A stretch of 50,579 bases of DNA, from NCBI GenBank assembly GCA_019695235.1, contig JAIBAI010000018.1:1-50579 (forward strand), in the 5' to 3' direction. Shown here in pieces: positions 42,093 to 50,562 of this stretch. Under the pieces are notes generated by a model, which made no database searches, was not told the origin of the DNA, and worked only from the letters and a program-made list of their open reading frames with translations. The translations under genes and the position numbers were made by a program. Position 1 is the first letter of the stretch; each line of letters begins with the position of its first letter. Source of the DNA: Bacteroidia bacterium (GTDB lineage: Bacteria > Bacteroidota > Bacteroidia > M30B66).

Positions 42093-43433
42093 ATGACCCT
42101 GAAGCTGCAAAAAAAACTCAACACTTTTGATCTTACCATGATAATGGTAAGTTTTGTGATTGGGATGGGCATATTTCGCACTCCATCAGGTGTTGCAGCA
42201 CATTCGCCAAACCCATTGGTTTTTTATGCTATATGGTTGGCCGGAGGTCTTGTTGCGCTATGTGGTGCCTTAACTTATGCTGAGATTGGAAGTCGTATGC
42301 CTGTTACTGGTGGGTATTACCGGATTTTCTCCCTGGCTTATCATCCCTCTCTGGCCTTTGGTGTAAATGGAATTATTTTAATTGCAAACGCAGCAAATCT
42401 GGCTGCTGTTGCACTGATTGGCGCTGAGTATCTTTCAGGTTTTTGGCATATTGACACTATTCCCGCTAAGAATTTTCAGTTGATACTCGCCATTGCTTCA
42501 ATCCTGACCTTTTATTTTATCAATCTGGCTGGATTACGAGTGAGTTCCAGGATGCAGAACGTTCTCTCATCGGTGAAAATTCTTATTATCCTGCTCTTAC
42601 TAATCCCCTTGTTTTTTTCAGTTTCTTCCCCAGAACCTGTTGAACAAACAAACCATTCTGCTGAACTTATTGACTATATCAAGGCATTTGGCCTGGGCCT
42701 TGTAGCTGTTTCATTCACTTATGGCGGCTATCAACAGACAATTAATTTTGGAGGAGAAGTTCAGAGCCCCTCCAAAACCATTCCCCGTAGTATCTTCTTC
42801 GGCATTGCTTTAATTGTAAGCCTATACATGGCAATTAATTATGCTTACATGGAGGTCATCGGATTTCAGCAATTAAAACAAACACCAAACATTGCAGCCA
42901 CTATGGCCAGTCACGTATTTGGTGAGAGAGCCGGACAGGTTTTGTCGGTGCTTTTGTTCCTTTCAGTTTTAGGTTATGTTAATGGCTCCCTGATGAACAA
43001 TCCCCGCGTGATGCAAGCCATGGGTGAAGACAAAGCCTTGCCTGCTGCCTTTGCGGTGCGCACAGGTAATCGAAACGTATTGCTGCTTGCTCTTACCGTT
43101 TTTACAGCCCTGGCGATTATTGTTGTTTTCTGGGCCGAAACTTTTGATCGCATCTTAAGTTTCTCAATTTTTCTTGATTCACTCGGTATGGTACTGTCTG
43201 CGGCTACCATTTTTATTTTTCGCAAAAAAGCAGGTAAAGAGCATACAACGGAAGTTTACCGTATGAAATGGTATCCAATGCTTCCCCTGATTTTCATTCT
43301 TACTTATACTTTTGTTGCCATAAGCATTCTCATTGATACTCCCACCACAGCCTTCACCGGATTGGCGATACTTGCCCTGTTTATATTGTTATATTTATTT
43401 GTAATCCGGCCAAGAACAACAAAACCTATTTGA
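42093..43433 (+). CDS. APC-superfamily amino-acid permease
   Basis: The protein has 446 residues with about twelve membrane helices. The first helix carries the unwound substrate motif IGMGIFRTPSGVAAHSP (GxGIF), and the second GGLVALCGALTYAEIGSRMP with PVTGGYYRIFSLAY; both are typical of the LAT/YfnA subgroup. Helix 6 is GLGLVAVSFTYGGYQQTINF. It imports or exchanges amino acids across the inner membrane; the specific substrate is unknown. It stands alone with about 107 bases before it and 87 after it. Confidence 0.9.
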   Translation: MTLKLQKKLNTFDLTMIMVSFVIGMGIFRTPSGVAAHSPNPLVFYAIWLAGGLVALCGALTYAEIGSRMPVTGGYYRIFSLAYHPSLAFGVNGIILIANAANLAAVALIGAEYLSGFWHIDTIPAKNFQLILAIASILTFYFINLAGLRVSSRMQNVLSSVKILIILLLLIPLFFSVSSPEPVEQTNHSAELIDYIKAFGLGLVAVSFTYGGYQQTINFGGEVQSPSKTIPRSIFFGIALIVSLYMAINYAYMEVIGFQQLKQTPNIAATMASHVFGERAGQVLSVLLFLSVLGYVNGSLMNNPRVMQAMGEDKALPAAFAVRTGNRNVLLLALTVFTALAIIVVFWAETFDRILSFSIFLDSLGMVLSAATIFIFRKKAGKEHTTEVYRMKWYPMLPLIFILTYTFVAISILIDTPTTAFTGLAILALFILLYLFVIRPRTTKPI

Positions 43434-43520
43434 GATTGACCAGGTACCCGTATTGTGGCATGGTGATTTGGTAAAATTATTATAACTTCGACCGGTTTAT
43501 TTGATAAGTTAATACCTCTG

Positions 43521-44564
43521 ATGAAGTTACGCCTGATTAAAACGGGTATCATGGTTATCCTGGCAGGAAATTTATCTGCTCAGGATTTACATTTCTCCCA
43601 ATTTTACATGGCCCCCCTTCAGCAGAATCCGGCCCTCGCAGGTGCAGTACATGAGCTGCAAGCAGTGCTTCATTATAGAGAACAATGGCGAAGTGTGTTT
43701 GAGCCATACACAACCATTGCTGCTTCACTTGATATGCGCCTGAATAAAAGGCGCGTGAAATCAGGGTATTGGGCGGCCGGCCTTAGCTTTATTAGCGACA
43801 AGGCAGGCAGTGCACGCCTTGGCACAACACAGGGTGATTTATCGCTCGCCTATCATCTTAAAGTAAACAGATACCATTTGCTGGGGCTCGGCCTTCGGGG
43901 AGCCTTTGCCCAATGGGGTTTTATTCCTGGTGCTTTGCAATGGGGAAACCAATACCAGGCAGGGTCGTTTAATGCCTCACTTCCCACAGGAGAAACCCTT
44001 GCAGGTTCAACTACCAATTTTTTTGACATTGGCGCAGGGTTCAACTGGACTTTCAACAATACCTCCGGAACAAGAATGGTAACGGATAACCATGACCAAC
44101 GATTTGTTGCTGGTTTTGCTTTTTATCACCCCATTCGACCCAGTGTTGGAGTCATTGAAGGCGAAGGCAACCGATTGTATATGCGAACAACTGTGTATGC
44201 AAACGGCCTGTTCTCAATAGCCAATTCAGATTTCGCCTTGGCGCCTGGCTTTTTTCTATACAACCAGGGGCCTGCACGCCAAATCTATTTAGGCACTTTG
44301 GTCAGGTATAAATTCAGACAAGAAAGTAAATACACTGGTTTTGAAAAAGGAGCCGCAGTTTCTGTTGGTGCTTATATGCGTGCTGCCGATGGTGTGTCGG
44401 CCAGTATCTTACTTGAAATGGCGCGCTATGCCATTGGCTTTAGTTATGATTTTAATACCTCAACATTTAGTAAGGCTACCGGAACAAGAGGAGCACTTGA
44501 ACTGAGCCTGCGCTTTGTGAATCCCAACCCGTTTTACAATACAGCTTCCCGCTCAAGAATCTAA
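43521..44564 (+). CDS. PorP/SprF-family type IX secretion membrane protein
   Basis: The protein has 347 residues. A signal peptide (GIMVILAGNLSAQ) precedes the family signature DLHFSQFYMAPLQQNPALAG (FSQFYxxPLxxNPAxxG) and YREQWRSVFEPYTTIAAS. The remainder is a predicted outer-membrane barrel of alternating strands. SprF and PorP anchor or assist T9SS cargo at the outer membrane: SprF supports SprB secretion, and PorP is part of the Por machinery. It is followed by an OmpA-family gene with a one-base overlap (TAATG), a pairing common for this family. Confidence 0.92.
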   Translation: MKLRLIKTGIMVILAGNLSAQDLHFSQFYMAPLQQNPALAGAVHELQAVLHYREQWRSVFEPYTTIAASLDMRLNKRRVKSGYWAAGLSFISDKAGSARLGTTQGDLSLAYHLKVNRYHLLGLGLRGAFAQWGFIPGALQWGNQYQAGSFNASLPTGETLAGSTTNFFDIGAGFNWTFNNTSGTRMVTDNHDQRFVAGFAFYHPIRPSVGVIEGEGNRLYMRTTVYANGLFSIANSDFALAPGFFLYNQGPARQIYLGTLVRYKFRQESKYTGFEKGAAVSVGAYMRAADGVSASILLEMARYAIGFSYDFNTSTFSKATGTRGALELSLRFVNPNPFYNTASRSRI

Positions 44565-46108
44565 TGCGGTTTCATCTGGTATTTCTTTTTTGGGTGCTTC
44601 CTGCATGTTTATTTGCTCAAAAGCAAGGCCCCATTTCTTACCGCCGGGTGCACCCCGGACCACAGATAAATACAGTAGGGCAAGAGTATGCCCCTGTTAT
44701 TTCAGCTGATGGCAGTGTTTTATTGTTTACAGCAAGAAAACTTATTGGCCGGAAAAAAGACGGAAGCACACTTCTTTCTTTTGAAACTGTTTTTCAAAGT
44801 AGCTTTGATACTTCAAATAAAAAATGGTCACAGGCCCTGGCACTTGAACCTGTAATTAACCGGCCTGAACGACATAATTCGGCTATCGCCTTGTCAAACG
44901 ACGGACAAAGAATGCTGCTTTACCGTGATGATGTTGCAGGGAATGGAGATATTTATTCTTCTGAATTGAAGGGCAATCGCTGGTCAGAACCCAAAAGCTT
45001 GGGAAAACCTATCTGCTCAAAATACCATGAATCGGCAGCAAGCATCGCACCCAATGGACGTACCATTTATTTTGTAAGCGATAGGCCCGGAGGAGTGGGA
45101 GGGAGAGACATCTGGCTTTGTACAGCCAACCCGGAAGGAAAATACCAGGAGGTACTTAATGCTGGAAATAGTATTAATTCAACAGCTGATGAAGAAGGGG
45201 TATTCATTCATCCGGATGGCAAAACAATTTATTTTAGTTCTGACAGGCCGGGAGGCTTTGGGGGCTTTGATTTGTATCGCTCAGAATTGAACGGGAAGAA
45301 CTGGTCACCGCCTGTGAATATGGGCCCGGAATTTAACACCGGGGCGGATGAAATGTACTTTGTATCAAATGCTGCCGGCAACATGTATATAATTTCTTCT
45401 GCCGGAAAAGAAAGCCTTGGAATGCAGGATATATTTGTCGTTTATTCTGTGCCGGCCAATGACAGTGTAGCAATGGATGGGCCTGCACTGTGCCTGCTAA
45501 AAGGTATGGTGGAAGAGGAAGGTAGCAAGCATCCCCTCGAAGCAACAATTGAAATTGTTGACAATACCACTGCTACTTCAGTAGGTACCTACCATTCAAA
45601 CAGTCTTAGTGGTAATTTTCTTGTATCGCTACCGTCTGGTTACGACTATGGCATCAGGGTAAGCGCCCCTGGATATCTTTTTTATTCTGATAATATAAAT
45701 ATTCCTTTAAGTACAAGCTATCGTGAAGTGCATCACCGCATTCAACTCCAAAAGATTGAAACAGGTAAAAAGGTAATTCTAAAAAATATCTTTTACGATT
45801 TTAATAAAACAGAACTTAGTGCTGCATCAAAATCAGAACTTGAACACCTGCTAAAGCTTATGAATGAAAATCCGGGCATCCGGATAGCAATTGCCAGCCA
45901 TACAGATGATGTTGGCTCGGATGAATACAACCTTAAACTCTCAGAAGGCAGGGCTAAATCAGTGGTTCAATTCCTGACAAATCAGGGCATACAACCATCA
46001 AGACTTGTGGCGATGGGTTATGGTGAAGCCATGCCATTGGTTCCCAATGATACCCCAGCGCACCAGGCCATCAACAGAAGAACAGAGTTTATTATTCTGC
46101 CCAAATAA
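44564..46108 (+). CDS. PD40 beta-propeller protein with C-terminal OmpA domain
   Basis: The protein has 514 residues. A signal peptide is followed by PD40-type propeller repeats over about 30-290 (ISADGSVLLFTARK, FVSDRPGGVGGRDIWLC, FSSDRPGGFGGFDLYRSE). A carboxypeptidase regulatory-like beta domain follows (about 310-395). The OmpA peptidoglycan-binding domain forms the last ~110 residues (IFYDFNKTELSAASKSEL, SHTDDVGSDEYNLKLSEGRA, then INRRTEFII). This layout resembles PorE, which tethers the T9SS ring to peptidoglycan, and the many related partners of PorP/SprF proteins. It is co-translated with the PorP/SprF gene. Confidence 0.92.
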   Translation: MRFHLVFLFWVLPACLFAQKQGPISYRRVHPGPQINTVGQEYAPVISADGSVLLFTARKLIGRKKDGSTLLSFETVFQSSFDTSNKKWSQALALEPVINRPERHNSAIALSNDGQRMLLYRDDVAGNGDIYSSELKGNRWSEPKSLGKPICSKYHESAASIAPNGRTIYFVSDRPGGVGGRDIWLCTANPEGKYQEVLNAGNSINSTADEEGVFIHPDGKTIYFSSDRPGGFGGFDLYRSELNGKNWSPPVNMGPEFNTGADEMYFVSNAAGNMYIISSAGKESLGMQDIFVVYSVPANDSVAMDGPALCLLKGMVEEEGSKHPLEATIEIVDNTTATSVGTYHSNSLSGNFLVSLPSGYDYGIRVSAPGYLFYSDNINIPLSTSYREVHHRIQLQKIETGKKVILKNIFYDFNKTELSAASKSELEHLLKLMNENPGIRIAIASHTDDVGSDEYNLKLSEGRAKSVVQFLTNQGIQPSRLVAMGYGEAMPLVPNDTPAHQAINRRTEFIILPK

Positions 46109-46124
46109 CATGAAGCCTTGGGTC

Positions 46125-46622
46125 TTACTGGAAAGCCCTCACAAATGGAATCACCAGATGCCGGCGTTCATCCTTAGTACGCACAACAAGTTGATAAGCA
46201 CCCGCACTGAGTGTTTCAACATTTAAACTGATAAGCTTTTGAGCTTCGGCTATTTGATGTTTTACCAGGCGACCTGCGGCATCAAAAACGGTTAAGCTGA
46301 GTTCATCCAGCCCATCCGTTTCTAAGAACAAGGTACCAGAACTGGGGTTAGGCCAGGCATGGAGTTTATTCCAAGGCTTATTCCAATCGGCAATCCCTAC
46401 AGTAAACTTATCTGGCTGGTGCAAGCCCTGAGTTAAGGTGAGTTGCGTACCGCCGATGGTGGTCACAGCAGCAAGCTCACCAATGGTATAATCAATCATC
46501 AGGGTTTCGCCTTCATACAGCGCCGCCGTAGCACTGGTGGTGTGCGACCCCGTTGTTAACTGTGCCGAAAGCGGCACAGCTAACAGTACCAATAAGCAAA
46601 ATAATACCAGGTTTTTTTTCAT
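46125..46622 (-). CDS. Small T9SS type A cargo protein, third gene of the collagen-like operon
   Basis: The protein has 165 residues. A signal peptide (LVLFCLLVLLAVPLSAQ) is followed by a short passenger (about 20-75, EGETLMIDYTIGELAAVTTI and LTLTQGLHQPD). This TIGEL...TQGxHQP pattern recurs in small Bacteroidota surface proteins. The rest is a type A sorting domain (LHAWPNPSSGTLFLETDG, LSLTVFDAAGRLVKHQ, LSAGAYQLVVRT). It should be exported to the surface by T9SS. It is the last gene of a three-gene coupled operon (ATGA at 46619-46622), downstream of a collagen-like protein. The function is unknown. Confidence 0.85.
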   Translation of the reverse strand: MKKNLVLFCLLVLLAVPLSAQLTTGSHTTSATAALYEGETLMIDYTIGELAAVTTIGGTQLTLTQGLHQPDKFTVGIADWNKPWNKLHAWPNPSSGTLFLETDGLDELSLTVFDAAGRLVKHQIAEAQKLISLNVETLSAGAYQLVVRTKDERRHLVIPFVRAFQ

Positions 46623-47032
46623 GGTTGCTTAACGATTTGTTTAGTTGCCTTGCCTGATTTTTTTTGGTCGTAGGGACGCAGTGGTGCAGAAACGGTCCTG
46701 ATTGTTGTCTCTGAGCTGCTTGGGCTGACTGATTTACCTTTTACAATCTTTCCTTTTGCAGTTTTGTAGCCAGGGCCAATGGGAGTCAGTTGGGCCTTAT
46801 GTGTTATTATACGTACATCTCCTTCCTGTGGTGTACCTGCGCTTTGAACAGCCACTCGTTGTTGGTTTTTTCTTGAAGCATCATAAGGCTGTAACGCAAC
46901 CGGTGCAAGCTTCACAACTTTTACATCAGGCTGTTCAATACGCTGCATTTGCTCTGATTGCGCGCATAATTCAATGCAAGATGCCAAAAGGAAGCTGGTA
47001 AGAACAAATAAAGAAAGTGGCAGGTGCTTCAT
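46619..47032 (-). CDS. Small exported protein with duplicated PYD motif, second gene of the collagen-like operon
   Basis: The protein has 137 residues. The hydrophobic N-terminus (LSLFVLTSFLLASCIELCAQ) could be cut by signal peptidase I after CAQ, or act as a lipoprotein signal at the cysteine in LASC. The mature chain is basic, Pro/Ser/Thr-rich and probably extended. A short motif occurs twice: VALQPYDASRK near residue 46 and APLRPYDQKKSG near 117. No family is recognised. It overlaps both neighbours by four bases (ATGA), so it is made in fixed ratio with the collagen-like and T9SS cargo proteins. Confidence 0.75.
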   Translation of the reverse strand: MKHLPLSLFVLTSFLLASCIELCAQSEQMQRIEQPDVKVVKLAPVALQPYDASRKNQQRVAVQSAGTPQEGDVRIITHKAQLTPIGPGYKTAKGKIVKGKSVSPSSSETTIRTVSAPLRPYDQKKSGKATKQIVKQP

Positions 47033-50000
47033 GGCATGATAACCGTTATGGTGAACTCTGTTTGCAGGTAATTATATCCCTGTGATATTGGCCCCAAAAG
47101 GCGCCCTGAATAGTTGTCTACCACAAAGCGTACCTCTCCGTTTCTTGCCTCTACATGTGTAATGGTAAAGTATGGCGGGTCAGCCCATTCGCCTTCAACA
47201 TTTATAAAAATTGAGCTGATTACATCGGTGGGTATGCCAGTACCAGTAATCGCATAAATTGAATTTGCAGGTATGTCAATAGGAGGGTAGCTGTACTTCA
47301 ACACCCTTGCTGTGTTCACTTTGTTCCAGTTGCTGCCTGTCCAGTAATAATAACCTGGCGATACATCATAAGGTGAAGTGCCTGCTGTTTGGGTGTTGTA
47401 AACCATAAGTGATGTTGCAGGAGCAGTAACCGGCGCAGCAACATTAGTGGCAGTAAGAGCTACACGTGGTAGCAAAACCCCTTTGTCAACCGAAGCAATG
47501 TCAAGGCGGGCAGACGCATCAGGGTTGGGATTGGTGATGCCAACATTGCCATTAGGCGCCAGACGAACATATTCATTCATATTTGAACCATTGCTGGTGC
47601 CTAAAAGCAGTGGATCGCCTTCCCTTCCAATCAGGGCTTGCTGTGGGATGTCGTCGTCACCGCTTGAAAGCCTGATAAAATGTGCAGCACTTTGCGTTGC
47701 CACCTGCAACACAGCACCTCCATTCACACTGGTTGTACGTAGGTCAAATGTTTGCTGTGGTAGTATGGTACCAATCCCCAAACGTCCATTGTTGTCAATC
47801 CGCATTCGGTCAGCTCCATTCACCTTAAACGCCAACGCTACATTGTCGGTAGTTCCGATAAAATTTGTCCCTGCGATGGTACCCGTATTCCCAAATAAAT
47901 CCCAGGCATTTCCAGCACTTCCCGGAGGGCCTTGCGGCCCCGCCGGCCCTTGTGGCCCAACAGCCCCTGTAGCACCAGTGGGTCCAGCGGGACCTTGCGG
48001 TCCAGCAGCTCCTGTAGCACCAGTGAGACCAGCAGGACCTTGCGGTCCAGCAGCTCCTGTAGCACCAGTGGGACCAGCAGGTCCTTGCGGCCCAACAGCA
48101 CCGTCAGCACCGTTTGCCCCAGCAGGTCCGGTTAATCCTATGGGACCAGCAGGTCCTTGGGGCCCGACAGCACCATCCGCGCCGTTAGCGCCAGCGGGGC
48201 CGGTCAATCCTATGGGACCAGCAGGTCCTTGGGGTCCAACTGCACCGTCAGCACCGTTTGCACCAGCAGGACCTTGCGGACCGACAGCACCATCCGCACC
48301 GTTTGCACCGGCAGGTCCGGTCAATCCTATGGGACCAGCAGGACCTTGTGGACCAACTGCACCGTCAGCACCGTTTGCACCCGCAGGTCCTTGCGGGCCA
48401 GCGGGTCCGGTCAATCCTATGGGGCCAGCAGGGCCTTGCGGTCCAACAGCACCATCCGCACCGTTTGCACCAGCGGGTCCTTGCGGCCCAACAGCACCAT
48501 CGGTGCCGTTTGCTCCGGCAGGTCCTTGCGGTCCAACAGCACCTGTAGCACCAGCGGGTCCAGCGGGACCTTGTGGTCCAACAGCACCTGTAGCACCAGC
48601 GGGTCCTTGCGGCCCAACAGCACCATCGGTGCCGTTTGCTCCGGCAGGTCCTTGCGGTCCAACAGCACCTGTAGCACCAGCGGGTCCAGCGGGACCTTGT
48701 GGTCCAACAGCACCTGTAGCACCAGCGGGTCCTTGCGGCCCAATAGCACCATCGGTGCCGTTTGCTCCGGCAGGTCCTTGAGGTCCAACAGCCCCATCAG
48801 CGCCATTTGCTCCGGCAGGTCCGGTCAATCCTATGGGACCAGCGGGACCTTGCGGTCCAATAGCCCCAGCGGGACCCTGTGGTCCAACAGCTCCATCAGC
48901 ACCGTTTGCTCCGGCAGGTCCGGCTGGCCCTTGCGGTCCTGTAGCACCATCAGCGCCATTCGCCCCAGCTGGCCCTTGCGGACCAACAGCACCGGCAGGT
49001 CCGGTTAAACCTATGGGGCCGGCTGGTCCTTGCGGACCTGTAGCACCATCAGCACCGTTTGCTCCGGCAGGTCCGGCTGGCCCTTGCGGTCCTGTAGCAC
49101 CATCAGCGCCATTCGCCCCAGCTGGCCCTTGCGGACCAACAGCACCGGCAGGTCCGGTTAAACCTATGGGGCCGGCTGGTCCTTGCGGACCTGTAGCACC
49201 ATCGGCGCCATTTGCTCCGGCGGGCCCGGTCAATCCTATGGGACCAGCGGGACCTTGCGGTCCGACAGCACCTGTAGCACCAGCAGGACCTTGCGGTCCA
49301 ATAGCCCCTGCGGGACCCTGTGGTCCAACAGCTCCATCAGCACCGTTTGCTCCGGCAGGTCCTGTCAATCCTATGGGACCAGCCGGACCTTGCGGCCCAA
49401 CAGCTCCATCAGCGCCATTTGCTCCGGCAGGTCCTGTCAATCCTATGGGACCAGCCGGACCTTGCGGTCCAATAGCCCCTGCGGGACCCTGCGGTCCAAC
49501 AGCACCATCGGCGCCATTTGCTCCGGCGGGCCCGGTCAATCCTATGGGACCTGCGGGTCCTTGCGGCCCGACAGCTCCATCAGCGCCATTTGCTCCGGCA
49601 GGTCCTGTCAATCCTATGGGACCAGCCGGACCTTGCGGTCCAACAGCGCCATTTGCTCCGGCAGGTCCTGTCAATCCTATGGGACCAGCGGGACCCTGTG
49701 GTCCAACAGCTCCATCAGCACCGTTTGCTCCGGCAGGTCCTGTCAATCCTATGGGACCAGCCGGACCTTGCGGCCCAACAGCCCCTGTAGCACCAGTGGA
49801 ACCAGCGGGACCCTGTGGCCCGACAGCTCCTGTAGCACCAGCAGGTCCAGCAGGACCTTGCGGTCCAACAGCGCCATTTGCTCCGGCAGGTCCGGTCAAT
49901 CCTATGGGACCAGCCGGTCCTTGCGGTCCAGCAGCTCCAGTAGCACCAGTGGGACCAGCAGGACCTTGCGGTCCAGCAGCTCCTGTAGCACCAGTGGGAC

Positions 50001-50478
50001 CAGCCGGACCTTGCGGTCCAACAGCACCTGCGGGGCCGGTTGGGCCGGGAGTGCCAGGATTGTCAGAGCGTAAGGCATACAAGGCAAAGGGAACGGAAAC
50101 CAATTGTGACTCGCCAATGGTTATATAATCACCTGTGCTGAATTGGTCAACTTCAATCTTTACCCATTTTTCACCTTCAGCCCAATTTATGGTATTGAAA
50201 GAGCCAACCAATGCTTCGCCTAAACCTATTTTAAAGGTAAACAAGCCAAACTGGTTGGTGACTGCCGGATGGGCTTCCTGGTACTCAACAGCACTTCCCT
50301 GCCCGTCACCCAGTATGCTTACGCGTAATTTAAGTGATTGGTTGACCAACAATGCTCCAGTACCTGTTCTGGCAACTGCTTGATAATTAATTGATTGTGG
50401 AATCTGTGCCGCAAGCCTCTCCAGACTTGAAAACAACAAAACAAAAATCAAAATTGCGAGGGAGTAAATCTTTTGCAT
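47029..50478 (-). CDS. Long collagen-like surface protein
   Basis: The protein has 1149 residues. A signal peptide (LAILIFVLLFSSLERLAAQ) leads into a ~115-residue N-terminal domain with IPQSINYQAVARTGTGALL and QLVSVPFALYALRSD, a module found before variable tails in Bacteroidota surface proteins. Residues 142-855 are about 238 uninterrupted Gly-X-Y triplets, dominated by GPQGPAGPIGLTGPAGANG. The C-terminal 293 residues are not collagen: they contain RMRIDNNGRLGIGT and LLPRVALTATNVAAPV, which recur in fibre- and tail-like proteins, and end in beta strands. No T9SS sorting domain is visible, so its export route past the outer membrane is unclear. It heads a coupled operon of three genes. Confidence 0.9.
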   Translation of the reverse strand: MQKIYSLAILIFVLLFSSLERLAAQIPQSINYQAVARTGTGALLVNQSLKLRVSILGDGQGSAVEYQEAHPAVTNQFGLFTFKIGLGEALVGSFNTINWAEGEKWVKIEVDQFSTGDYITIGESQLVSVPFALYALRSDNPGTPGPTGPAGAVGPQGPAGPTGATGAAGPQGPAGPTGATGAAGPQGPAGPIGLTGPAGANGAVGPQGPAGPAGATGAVGPQGPAGSTGATGAVGPQGPAGPIGLTGPAGANGADGAVGPQGPAGPIGLTGPAGANGAVGPQGPAGPIGLTGPAGANGADGAVGPQGPAGPIGLTGPAGANGADGAVGPQGPAGAIGPQGPAGPIGLTGPAGANGADGAVGPQGPAGPIGLTGPAGANGADGAVGPQGPAGAIGPQGPAGATGAVGPQGPAGPIGLTGPAGANGADGATGPQGPAGPIGLTGPAGAVGPQGPAGANGADGATGPQGPAGPAGANGADGATGPQGPAGPIGLTGPAGAVGPQGPAGANGADGATGPQGPAGPAGANGADGAVGPQGPAGAIGPQGPAGPIGLTGPAGANGADGAVGPQGPAGANGTDGAIGPQGPAGATGAVGPQGPAGPAGATGAVGPQGPAGANGTDGAVGPQGPAGATGAVGPQGPAGPAGATGAVGPQGPAGANGTDGAVGPQGPAGANGADGAVGPQGPAGPIGLTGPAGPQGPAGANGADGAVGPQGPAGPIGLTGPAGANGADGAVGPQGPAGANGADGAVGPQGPAGPIGLTGPAGANGADGAVGPQGPAGPIGLTGPAGANGADGAVGPQGPAGPTGATGAAGPQGPAGLTGATGAAGPQGPAGPTGATGAVGPQGPAGPQGPPGSAGNAWDLFGNTGTIAGTNFIGTTDNVALAFKVNGADRMRIDNNGRLGIGTILPQQTFDLRTTSVNGGAVLQVATQSAAHFIRLSSGDDDIPQQALIGREGDPLLLGTSNGSNMNEYVRLAPNGNVGITNPNPDASARLDIASVDKGVLLPRVALTATNVAAPVTAPATSLMVYNTQTAGTSPYDVSPGYYYWTGSNWNKVNTARVLKYSYPPIDIPANSIYAITGTGIPTDVISSIFINVEGEWADPPYFTITHVEARNGEVRFVVDNYSGRLLGPISQGYNYLQTEFTITVIMP
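47911..50055 (-). repeat. Collagen (Gly-X-Y) coding repeat region, about 2.1 kb
   Basis: The DNA is a hierarchical repeat: 9-base triplet units combine into longer blocks, often 72 bases (24 residues), around GPIGLTGPAGANGADGAVG. Neighbouring blocks are nearly identical in base sequence, including codon choices, which implies recent duplication or gene conversion. The GC content is well above the flanks. Confidence 0.93.
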
Positions 50479-50531
50479 AGGCGAAGGCTAAACTGTTTGA
50501 GAATGAAATAATAAAGGCTAATTCAGATTTC

Positions 50532-50562
50532 TAAAGGTAATGTTTTTACTTTCGATTTGCAA
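50532..50562 (-). promoter_or_regulatory. Promoter of the collagen-like operon
   Basis: On the minus strand TTG (50560-50562), 20 bases, then TACCTTTA (50532-50539), one mismatch from TAnnTTTG. The ATG at 50478 follows after a leader of about 50 bases. Confidence 0.55.

Noticed and set aside
47447-48781. 444-codon plus-strand frame across the collagen gene
   Set aside because: It is antisense to the collagen repeats; its GPCGPTAP pattern is the reverse-complement image of GGN-CCN codons and it lacks a signal peptide or domain.
47911-50055. Regular repeats resembling a CRISPR array
   Set aside because: There are no distinct spacers, repeat lengths vary in multiples of nine bases, all are in frame with a collagen gene, and no cas genes are near.
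48833-50128. 431-codon plus-strand frame, and Ser/Thr-rich frames at 48157-49008 and 49183-50073
   Set aside because: Same repeat-driven antisense openness; no independent promoter or coding features.
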